Assembly (NCBI GenBank): GCA_916720015.1
Contig: CAKAPZ010000051.1
Span: forward strand, 1 to 7,055
Length of the DNA: 7,055 nt
Direction of reading: 5' to 3'
Origin: an uncultured Atopobium sp.
GTDB taxonomy: Bacteria; Actinomycetota; Coriobacteriia; Coriobacteriales; Atopobiaceae
Part shown: positions 1 to 5,509 of the stretch, piece after piece
Layout of the letters: each line of letters begins with the position of its first letter
Numbering within the stretch: the stretch's first letter is position 1
Translations under genes and position numbers: made by a program
Notes under the pieces: generated by a model
Seen by the model: only the letters and a program-made list of their open reading frames with translations
Databases searched by the model: none
What the model was told of the DNA's origin: nothing

Positions 1-519
1 AAGTTCTTTGTGCAGGTTGTTTCAACTGACTATCAGAAGATGTTGGAAGAGGCTCGTTATATCTGCGGTCTTCGTCCCGAGAATACCTACGTGAAGATTC
101 CTGTTACCCGCAACGGATACAAAGCAATTAAGCAGCTCAAGTCCGAGGGTCTTGGTGTTCTTGCAACCGCTATTTATTCTGCTGACGAGGCATTCCTTGC
201 AGCTATGAACGGTGCAGATTACCTGGCTCCTTATGTTAACCGCATGTGTAATTACGGCGATGGCATCGGTCAGGTTTTTGATCTTATGCAGATGCTTGAG
301 ACTCATGGACTGAATTCTAAGATTCTTGCTGCATCATTTAAGAATACCGAGCAGGTTCATGCGCTTATCGCTGCAGGTATCGATGCAGTTACTCTTCCAC
401 CTGATATTGTCTATACCATGATGGGTCATCCTGGAACAAAGATTGCCGTTGAGGAGTTCTCCGCTGCCTGGCGTGAGGCTTATGGTAGAGATACGTTGCT
501 AAATCGTAGTGGTTTTTAG
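1..519 (+). CDS. fsa: Fructose-6-phosphate aldolase / transaldolase-like protein, 5' truncated by the window edge
   Basis: This is a cytoplasmic class I (Schiff-base) aldolase of the small transaldolase (TalC/FSA) family, which cleaves or forms fructose 6-phosphate or moves dihydroxyacetone units. The frame is open from base 1. The first visible residues (KFFVQVVS) line up with about residue 55 of the roughly 220-residue E. coli FsaA, so some 54 N-terminal residues lie outside the window; the GTG at position 10 is an internal Val, not a start. The Schiff-base lysine is seen in VKIPVT (Lys codon 94-96). The family motifs APYVNR (226-243) and AASF, and a C-terminal AWREAYGR, are also present. 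The last residues (about TLLNRSGF) are encoded at the junction with the AT-rich islet and overlap the convergent HEPN gene by 21 bp. No terminator is visible after the stop. FSA versus transaldolase activity cannot be settled from sequence alone. Confidence 0.88.
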   Translation, partial: KFFVQVVSTDYQKMLEEARYICGLRPENTYVKIPVTRNGYKAIKQLKSEGLGVLATAIYSADEAFLAAMNGADYLAPYVNRMCNYGDGIGQVFDLMQMLETHGLNSKILAASFKNTEQVHALIAAGIDAVTLPPDIVYTMMGHPGTKIAVEEFSAAWREAYGRDTLLNRSGF

Positions 520-1161
520 ACAAGCAATATCGTTATAAGGCTTTTTAAGGAATACAATAAAAGAATCGAGCTCATTTAATATGTCATTTTGAAAAATATT
601 AATAAGATCGGGAAAACTTATTGGATTATGAATGCTACATTGGTTATGGTGAGCTGATTCCCCTCGTTTCCCTCCCAGAAAATCTAGCATATATATTAAC
701 TGGTTAATCTTTTGATCCTGTATGGAATTTAAGTTGTATCCTATCGGCGCGTATATGTTGTTTAAGTTATTTTTCTTGATGCCATGGTTTTTTTCTATTG
801 TTTCTTCTTTATATTTTTTTATTGATTTTGATGGCATATCGGAAAATAAATCATTCAATTGCATTTTGACAGGTGAATTAAATAAGAGAGCCCCCAAGTT
901 GTAGTTTATTAGTCCCTCAGTTTCCCAAATATCTAAAGAAGACATAAGTAAATCTAAAGCAAGCTCTTCAAAAAATGATTCCAATTCAGCGTGGCCAAGA
1001 ACAAGCAGCGAACGGCTTAACAACAGGTCGGTCTCTCTTGAAAAAGAGAGACCCAGTTTTCTATCATAGCCTGGATTCAATTCTATAAATGAATCTATTA
1101 ATGACGATAAATCATCTTTCAAATTTTTTAATCGGTCATCTAGGCATTGTAATTTGCACAT
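499..1161 (-). CDS. HEPN-domain protein, probable ribonuclease (RiboL-PSP/MAE_28990-like), partner of the DUF262 gene
   Basis: This is a small, mostly helical protein of 220 residues from the ATG at 1161. Two features point to the HEPN superfamily. One is the R-x4-H motif RGESAHH near residue 166 (codons 646-666), the signature of metal-independent HEPN RNases. The other is an upstream helix reading HAELESFFEELA (about residues 57-68), which resembles the helix seen in RiboL-PSP-HEPN and MAE_28990-type families. The middle (about 95-150) is Lys/Asn-rich. The ATG at 1161 is preferred because a GGA lies 7 nt upstream; a TTG at 1173, directly after the upstream gene's TAA, would add four residues and has only a weak ribosome site. 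The gene follows the DUF262 gene by 12 nt and is probably cotranscribed with it. It is AT-rich like that gene and unlike the flanks. I infer RNA cleavage as a toxin or effector; the substrate is unknown and exact family membership rests on motif reading. Confidence 0.75.
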   Translation of the reverse strand: MCKLQCLDDRLKNLKDDLSSLIDSFIELNPGYDRKLGLSFSRETDLLLSRSLLVLGHAELESFFEELALDLLMSSLDIWETEGLINYNLGALLFNSPVKMQLNDLFSDMPSKSIKKYKEETIEKNHGIKKNNLNNIYAPIGYNLNSIQDQKINQLIYMLDFLGGKRGESAHHNQCSIHNPISFPDLINIFQNDILNELDSFIVFLKKPYNDIACLKTTTI

Positions 1162-1173
1162 AAGAACATCCAA

Positions 1174-2337
1174 TTAATACTTAAATGCTGGTAGATTTTT
1201 TGTTGCCTCTGAACTAGAACTTATTTTGTCAACCATCTGCGCGAAAAGGGTAAAACGAGTCTTTAGGCGCCCGGTCTCTTTAGTCGTGTTGTTAATTGAA
1301 TAGTTAAATTCTTCTGTAGACTTAAGCTTTTCGAATTCTTTAATAAAAAGATCTCTTTGCGCATTGACAAGATTGATAATATTTTTTGAAGTGAAGTTAT
1401 AAGCTAACACTTCGAAAATAGCTTTGTTTAACCTTGGATTAGTAACAAAACTCCTAGATGCCTTGAATAAATCTTGGTCTGATTGAAGTAACTCTTTCAA
1501 AAAGTCTACGGAAGAAGAAAAGTTATTTCCAAATTCCTGAATTTCTCCTCTTTGTTGTTCCCAACTGTCATTTAGTTTTTTACATGTATCATCAAGAAAA
1601 ACTTTTAGATTTCCATGGTAGTTATCGATATTAAATTTATATCCAAATATTCGGAGTAAAAGTTCAGTGTCTCTCATGCGATTATCAGGACTATTCTTAC
1701 CTAAGAGATATTGATAAGAATTCATTTTTATAGAGAGCTCATCTATATAATCAACAAAGGGACCAGGATGGAGGGCCTTTCTTAGCTCCTGTGGACTTAA
1801 AGTCAAACTACCAACATTAAGACGTAAAAAAATAGTATAAAGAGTCGACTCACTGGTCCATCCACGAATTACTACTGCACGGATTGTTCTATTATCAAAT
1901 ATATTTCTTTCTTTATCAGGTAGGGTGTTATACGTTTTACCGTTTAAATTTTTTAGGACGTCTAATTGTCCGAGTTTGAAACTTTCATAATCTGAGGAAG
2001 CCTGTCTAAACTTCATAACTGAAGTCAATCTCTGTTTTCCATCAAGAACAATGTAAGAAGAGCCTTTTTCGGTATTTCGTTCCGCGAGGACGATTTGTGG
2101 AATAGGAACACCTAACAATATGGACTCAATAAATGAACTTCTCATTTTATCGTTCCAGGCATCGCGTCGTTGAAACGCTGGATCTAAATCAATATTCTTT
2201 TTCTCTATTTGGTTAATTATTGTTTCGGTTGTCCAGTCAACACCCCATAGAAATGTATTTTCTAAGTCGGAAGGATTTACTTCAACATCTTGTGAATCAT
2301 CATCAAATGTGTAATCTAAGTCCTCAATATTATCCAT
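1174..2337 (-). CDS. DUF262 (GmrS/ParB-like N-terminal) domain protein without a DUF1524 nuclease domain
   Basis: This 387-residue protein shows the DUF262 signature in order. It has an acidic N-terminus (1-25), then LDPAFQRRDAW (51-61), ESILLGVPIP (71-80) and YIVLDGKQRLTS (95-106). DGKQR (99-103) is the DGQQR-type motif of this ParB/sulfiredoxin-like fold. A later block, RLNVGSLTLSPQELRKAL (172-189), is also typical. The C-terminal half looks all-helical, and I see no HNH/DUF1524 motif of the kind found in GmrD or SspE. In characterised relatives (GmrSD, SspE) the DUF262 domain binds and hydrolyses nucleotides and gates a nuclease that attacks phage DNA. The start is supported by GGAG 5 nt upstream of the ATG (bases 2343-2346). 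It is first in a two-gene unit with a HEPN RNase-like protein, which suggests that the partner supplies the cleavage. Low G+C points to horizontal acquisition. The family call is firm; the defence role is inference. Confidence 0.85.
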   Translation of the reverse strand: MDNIEDLDYTFDDDSQDVEVNPSDLENTFLWGVDWTTETIINQIEKKNIDLDPAFQRRDAWNDKMRSSFIESILLGVPIPQIVLAERNTEKGSSYIVLDGKQRLTSVMKFRQASSDYESFKLGQLDVLKNLNGKTYNTLPDKERNIFDNRTIRAVVIRGWTSESTLYTIFLRLNVGSLTLSPQELRKALHPGPFVDYIDELSIKMNSYQYLLGKNSPDNRMRDTELLLRIFGYKFNIDNYHGNLKVFLDDTCKKLNDSWEQQRGEIQEFGNNFSSSVDFLKELLQSDQDLFKASRSFVTNPRLNKAIFEVLAYNFTSKNIINLVNAQRDLFIKEFEKLKSTEEFNYSINNTTKETGRLKTRFTLFAQMVDKISSSSEATKNLPAFKY

Positions 2338-2360
2338 GATGTCTCCAATCTAGATAATTT

Positions 2361-2376
2361 AATACTAAGTAGTATT
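2361..2376. promoter_or_regulatory. Perfect short palindrome upstream of the DUF262 gene (possible operator)
   Basis: AATACT and AGTATT are exact inverted copies separated by AAGT, 24 bp before the DUF262 start codon. On the minus strand the palindrome falls inside the spacer of a weak promoter-like pair (TTTACC, 17 nt, TTAAAT), so a bound dimer could block transcription of the DUF262/HEPN unit. The promoter elements match consensus at only 4 of 6 positions each, and the arms are short and AT-rich, so chance is a real alternative. Confidence 0.3.
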
Positions 2377-2442
2377 TTAGGTAAATTTAATCAAATAATC
2401 CACCAGCGGCTACAAAACGTCGGTGAAAAAATCTACTACAAA

Positions 2443-2469
2443 CTGACTTAGATTATGTATATAAGTCAG
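2443..2469. promoter_or_regulatory. Perfect 8-bp inverted repeat in the dnaK promoter region (candidate operator)
   Basis: CTGACTTA (2443-2450) and TAAGTCAG (2462-2469) are exact inverted copies with an 11-nt A/T-rich spacer, centred about 148 bp before the dnaK ATG. The right arm overlaps TATAAG (2460-2465), which matches a -10 element at 5 of 6 positions, and a second TATAAG lies at 2479-2484. No convincing -35 sits at the right distance from either, so the promoter is placed only approximately at 2430-2485. This position suits a repressor site for the heat-shock operon. It is not the canonical HAIR sequence (CTTGAGT-N7-ACTCAAG) bound by known HspR proteins. Binding by HspR, or by another regulator, is inferred from position only. 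Confidence 0.42.
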
Positions 2470-2483
2470 ACATAGGGGTATAA

Positions 2484-2526
2484 GCAAAACCGTAAAGCAG
2501 AAACACAGTATGTGTTCACGGTTAGC
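2484..2526 (+). other. Two-part RNA hairpin in the dnaK 5' leader
   Basis: AACCGT (2488-2493) pairs with ACGGTT (2518-2523), and inside it AACACA (2502-2507) pairs with TGTGTT (2511-2516) around GTA. Together they make a nested stem with an 8-nt internal loop on the left and a single C on the right. GC/GC at the outer ends could add two more pairs. A smaller hairpin, CAGGT/ACCTG with loop CATCT, follows at 2540-2554. If transcription starts near 2480-2490, both lie in a leader of roughly 115-125 nt. They do not cover the dnaK ribosome site at 2586-2594. No run of T follows, so neither is an intrinsic terminator. The inner palindrome could instead be a protein-binding site in DNA. Confidence 0.35.
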
Positions 2527-2603
2527 TTGTGTCCCTTTTCAGGTCATCTACCTGTGGGGTTTCTCGCCAAGCGGAACACGTACATAGGAAAGGATGATTC
2601 ACA

Positions 2604-4508
2604 ATGGGTAAGATTCTTGGAATTGACCTGGGTACTACAAACTCAGCTATGGCTGTCCTTGAGGGTGGAGAGCCAACTATTATCGTAAACGCAGAGGGAG
2701 ACCGCACAACTCCTTCCGTCGTCGGCTTCCGTGCTGACGGTGATCGCATTGTTGGTAAGGCAGCAAAGAACCAGGCTGTCACCAACCCTGTAAACACTGT
2801 CTTCTCCATCAAGCGTTTCATGGGCCGCAAGTTTGACGAGGTCCAGTCTGAGATCAAGACTGTCCCTTACAAGGTCAAGGCTGGCACCGACGGCCGTGCA
2901 GTTGTCGAGATTGACGGCGTTGACTACACTCCAGAGCAGATCAGCGCTATGACCCTTGCAAAGATGAAGGCAGACGCCGAGAAGTACCTTGGTGAGCCTG
3001 TAACCGACGCTGTCATTACTGTCCCTGCATACTTCAACGATGCACAGCGTCAGGCAACTAAGGACGCAGGTAAGATTGCTGGCCTCAACGTTCAGCGTAT
3101 CGTTAACGAGCCAACCGCAGCAGCTCTTGCTTACGGTCTAGACAAGAAGGACCAGGACCACAAGGTTCTTGTCTTCGACCTCGGTGGCGGTACCTTCGAC
3201 GTCTCCCTGCTTGATCTTGCAGACGGCGTTGTTGAGGTTCTTGCAACTAACGGCGACAACCACCTGGGTGGTGACGACTGGGATCAGCGCGTTATCGACT
3301 GGCTTGCAGACAAGTTCAACTCCGATAACGGCATTGACCTTCGCAAGGACCCAATGGCACTTCAGCGCCTCAAGGAGGCTGCAGAGAACGCCAAGAAGGA
3401 GCTCTCCAGTGCTCAGCAGGCACAGGTTAACCTGCCATTTATCACCGCAGACGCATCTGGTCCTAAGCACCTTGACTACACCCTGACTCGTGCAGAGTTT
3501 GAGCGCATCACCCGCGATCTTCTCGACCGCTGCAAGGCTCCTGTAACCAAGGCACTTCAGGACGCAGGCCTTCAGCTCTCCGAGGTCAACGAGGTCATTC
3601 TGGTTGGCGGCTCCACTCGTATGCCAGCTGTTCAGGACCTGGTCAAGAGCATGACCGGCAAGCAGCCTAACATGTCCGTCAACCCAGATGAGGTTGTTGC
3701 AGACGGTGCAGCTGTTCAGGGCGGTGTTCTTACTGGCGACGTCTCCGGCATCCTGCTTCTGGACGTAACCCCACTGTCCCTGGGCGTTGAGACCCTTGGC
3801 GGCGTTGTTGACAAGGTCATCGACCGCAACACCACCATCCCAACTTCCAGCACAAAGGTTTACTCTACCGCAGCTGACAACCAGACCTCCGTTGAGATTC
3901 ACGTCCTCCAGGGCGAGCGCGAGATGGCTTCTGACAACAAGAGCCTCGGTAAGTTCAACCTTACCGGTATTCCTGCTGCTCAGCGTGGTATCCCTCAGAT
4001 TGAGGTTACTTTTGACATCGACGCAAACGGCATTCTGAAGGTCACCGCTAAGGACAAGGCAACCGACAAGTCCCAGGAGATCACCATTTCTGGCTCCACC
4101 GCTCTGTCCGACGATGAAGTTGACCGCATGGTCAAGGACGCAGAGTCCCACGCTGAGGAAGACAAGAAGCGCAAGGACGAGATTGAGGTCCGCAACCAGG
4201 TAGACTCCCTGGCATACAGCACCGAGCAGACCGTCAAAGACCTTGGCGATAAGGTCCCTGAGGATCAGAAGAAGGCTGTTGAAGAGGCTGTTGCTGAGGC
4301 AAAGACCGCACTTGATGGCTCTGACATTGAGGCAATCAAGAAGGCTGGCGAGAAACTCACTGAGGTTGGTCAGAAGCTCGCAGAGATTGTCTACGCAGAT
4401 GCTCAGGCTCAGACTGCTGGCAACAACGGTGCAGCAAGCAACCCTTCTGAGCCAGATGTTGTTGATGCAGACTACGAGGTTGTCGACGACGATAAGAACC
4501 AGAACTAA
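2604..4508 (+). CDS. dnaK: Molecular chaperone DnaK (Hsp70)
   Basis: This 634-residue cytoplasmic Hsp70 binds exposed hydrophobic segments of client proteins in an ATP-controlled cycle with DnaJ and GrpE. The nucleotide-binding domain (1 to about 380) shows GIDLGTTNS (6-14), Lys70, [11 protein letters not shown] (168-178), DLGGGTFD (192-199) and [11 protein letters not shown] (333-343). The linker LLLDVTP (384-390) leads into the beta-sandwich substrate domain with its [18 protein letters not shown] stretch, then a helical lid and the acidic tail ending [10 protein letters not shown]. The start is supported by AGGAAAGGA 9 nt upstream. It is the first gene of dnaK-grpE-dnaJ-hspR. Residues about 75-100 are an insertion absent from typical Firmicutes and mycobacterial DnaK but present in Gram-negative ones, while the rest reads like a Gram-positive DnaK. 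Codon use is strongly biased: TTA, CTA and TCA are almost absent, as expected for high expression. Confidence 0.98.
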   Translation: MGKILGIDLGTTNSAMAVLEGGEPTIIVNAEGDRTTPSVVGFRADGDRIVGKAAKNQAVTNPVNTVFSIKRFMGRKFDEVQSEIKTVPYKVKAGTDGRAVVEIDGVDYTPEQISAMTLAKMKADAEKYLGEPVTDAVITVPAYFNDAQRQATKDAGKIAGLNVQRIVNEPTAAALAYGLDKKDQDHKVLVFDLGGGTFDVSLLDLADGVVEVLATNGDNHLGGDDWDQRVIDWLADKFNSDNGIDLRKDPMALQRLKEAAENAKKELSSAQQAQVNLPFITADASGPKHLDYTLTRAEFERITRDLLDRCKAPVTKALQDAGLQLSEVNEVILVGGSTRMPAVQDLVKSMTGKQPNMSVNPDEVVADGAAVQGGVLTGDVSGILLLDVTPLSLGVETLGGVVDKVIDRNTTIPTSSTKVYSTAADNQTSVEIHVLQGEREMASDNKSLGKFNLTGIPAAQRGIPQIEVTFDIDANGILKVTAKDKATDKSQEITISGSTALSDDEVDRMVKDAESHAEEDKKRKDEIEVRNQVDSLAYSTEQTVKDLGDKVPEDQKKAVEEAVAEAKTALDGSDIEAIKKAGEKLTEVGQKLAEIVYADAQAQTAGNNGAASNPSEPDVVDADYEVVDDDKNQN

Positions 4509-4576
4509 TCTGAGTTTCTCGGCATATGCACTTGGGTAACTTGGTGTAGTAGCTGGTAGACAATGTGATATGACTC

Positions 4577-4609
4577 GGAGGCGGCTGGCGGAAACGTTTA
4601 GCCGCCTTC
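4577..4609 (+). other. GC-rich stem-loop between dnaK and grpE, no U-tract
   Basis: AGGCGGCT (4579-4586) pairs perfectly with AGCCGCCT (4600-4607). A G·U and a G-C pair extend the stem outward to ten pairs, with a 13-nt loop. The base of the stem ends 8 nt before the grpE Shine-Dalgarno. No run of T follows, so it is unlikely to be an efficient intrinsic terminator. A role as an mRNA processing or 3'-end stabilising element that keeps dnaK mRNA above grpE-dnaJ mRNA is inferred. The rest of the 114-nt gap (4509-4576) shows no convincing promoter. Confidence 0.6.
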
Positions 4610-4617
4610 TACACATA

Positions 4618-4627
4618 GGGAGGTGAT
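4618..4627 (+). promoter_or_regulatory. Extended Shine-Dalgarno that selects the grpE GTG start
   Basis: GGGAGGTGAT matches the extended complement of the 16S rRNA 3' end (GGAGGTGAT) over nine bases. The in-frame ATG at 4626 lies inside this pairing region, and a GTG at 4623 even overlaps the GGAGG core, so neither can be a good start. The GTG at 4632 begins 8 nt after the GGAGG core, a standard spacing, and is chosen as the grpE start. Confidence 0.7.
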
Positions 4628-4631
4628 GGCA

Positions 4632-5477
4632 GTGGCAACAGCAGATCAGAACAAGGTTGACACTACCTTTGATAACGAGAATAACGGTGATGAAACCGTA
4701 GGCGCCGTTGGCGTTGTGGGAGATGGTTCCGCAAGTCAGACGCTTGATGGCAACGCGGCCGCTGCCAATGGCGCAGCTGGCGCAGGCCGTCCGATGACCG
4801 AAGAAGAGATGATTGCAGAGGCAATTCGTCGCGGAGAAGAGACGGCAGAGGCAGAGATTGCTGCCGACGCTCAGCGTGCAGCTCAGGAACGCGACCGTCT
4901 GCAGAACGAACTGGACTCGGTTTCTGACAAGATTGAGGCAGCAAAGCAGCAGGCAGCTGAGGCAAACGATCGCTTCCTGCGTCTGCAGGCTGACTGGGAC
5001 AACTACCGTCGTCGTACTGCTCAGGAGCGTCTTGATGAGCGCCAGCGTGCAACAGAGAAGCTGGTAGTTGACCTTCTCCCTGTTATTGATGATCTGGAGC
5101 GCGCAATTGAGCACGCAGACAACCTGACTGACCCTGCAGCCAAGCAGTTTGTTGAGGGCGTCTCCGCTGTATGCAACAAGCTCGTAAACGTCTTGAACAA
5201 AGAGGGCGTTGAGGTAGTCAACCCTGTGGGCGAGGCCTTTGACCCCCTTTCTCACCAGGCAGTGAGCCAGATTGAGGACACCGAGGCGTATGATGAGACC
5301 GTCGCTCAGGTGTACCAAAAGGGCTATCGCATGGGCGGCAAGGACATTCGTACTGCGATGGTTGTTGTGACTCACGGCGGTCCAAAGCGCCCAGCAGAGC
5401 CTGAGGCCGCAGACGGCGCTGCGGTTGACGGCGCAACAGCGGACGGTGCCGAGGCTGCAAACGGTGCAGCCGAGTAA
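4632..5477 (+). CDS. grpE: Nucleotide exchange factor GrpE
   Basis: GrpE is a homodimeric cochaperone that opens the DnaK nucleotide-binding cleft to release ADP. The predicted protein has 281 residues from the GTG at 4632, longer than the roughly 190-200 of E. coli GrpE. An acidic, Ala/Gly-rich, probably disordered N-terminus (1 to about 52) precedes a long Gln/Ala/Glu-rich coiled coil (about 55-150) that contains the family's RLQADWDNYRRR (about 116-127). The C-terminal beta domain (about 190-250) carries GEAFDPLSHQAV and YQKGYRMGGKDIRTAMVVV. A low-complexity tail of DGA-type repeats (about 255-281) follows and is not part of the conserved fold. Starts at ATG 4626 or GTG 4623 are less likely given the ribosome-binding site. 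It sits 123 nt after dnaK and 32 nt before dnaJ, in the same operon. Confidence 0.95.
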   Translation: MATADQNKVDTTFDNENNGDETVGAVGVVGDGSASQTLDGNAAAANGAAGAGRPMTEEEMIAEAIRRGEETAEAEIAADAQRAAQERDRLQNELDSVSDKIEAAKQQAAEANDRFLRLQADWDNYRRRTAQERLDERQRATEKLVVDLLPVIDDLERAIEHADNLTDPAAKQFVEGVSAVCNKLVNVLNKEGVEVVNPVGEAFDPLSHQAVSQIEDTEAYDETVAQVYQKGYRMGGKDIRTAMVVVTHGGPKRPAEPEAADGAAVDGATADGAEAANGAAE

Positions 5478-5509
5478 GACAGAGTAGTTTAGAGAGGAGG
5501 CCGTGCTGA

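Noticed and set aside
722..904. 60-codon plus-strand frame inside the HEPN gene
   Set aside because: It is Phe/Leu-rich and hydrophobic because it is the complement of the Lys/Asn-rich part of the HEPN coding strand; it has no ribosome site and no motif.
1162..1173. TTG at 1173 as the HEPN start, giving TAA-TTG adjacency with the DUF262 stop
   Set aside because: It has only a weak ribosome site. The ATG at 1161 has GGA at 7 nt. The four-residue difference does not affect the domain call.
2401..2425. CACC/GGTG stem followed by AAAAAA upstream of dnaK
   Set aside because: The stem has a mismatch and a wobble, and lacks a T-run on the + strand; on the minus strand no T-run follows the stem, so it does not work as a terminator for either direction.
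2510..2587. A 25-codon upstream reading frame (ATG to TAG) in the dnaK leader
   Set aside because: No Shine-Dalgarno precedes it, the ATG lies inside a palindrome, and the peptide shows no sign of a regulatory stalling sequence.
2470..2588. ACATAGG occurring at 2470, 2582 and again at 4613
   Set aside because: Two of the three copies simply include Shine-Dalgarno purines; a seven-base match with no fixed spacing is weak evidence for a regulatory motif.
4530..4544. ACTTGG direct repeat, with CTTGGGT resembling a HAIR half-site
   Set aside because: The partner half-site is in the wrong orientation and sequence, so it is not a HAIR element; a six-base repeat is within chance.
3138..5375. A 745-codon open frame on the minus strand antisense to dnaK and grpE
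   Set aside because: It is exactly in register with the dnaK and grpE codons, so a stop appears only where the sense strand uses TTA, CTA or TCA, which these biased genes avoid; it ends at the rare CTA Leu codon of dnaK at 3138-3140. The product is low-complexity and Leu/Val/Cys-rich with no recognisable motif. Long frames opposite hsp70 genes are a known codon-bias artefact.
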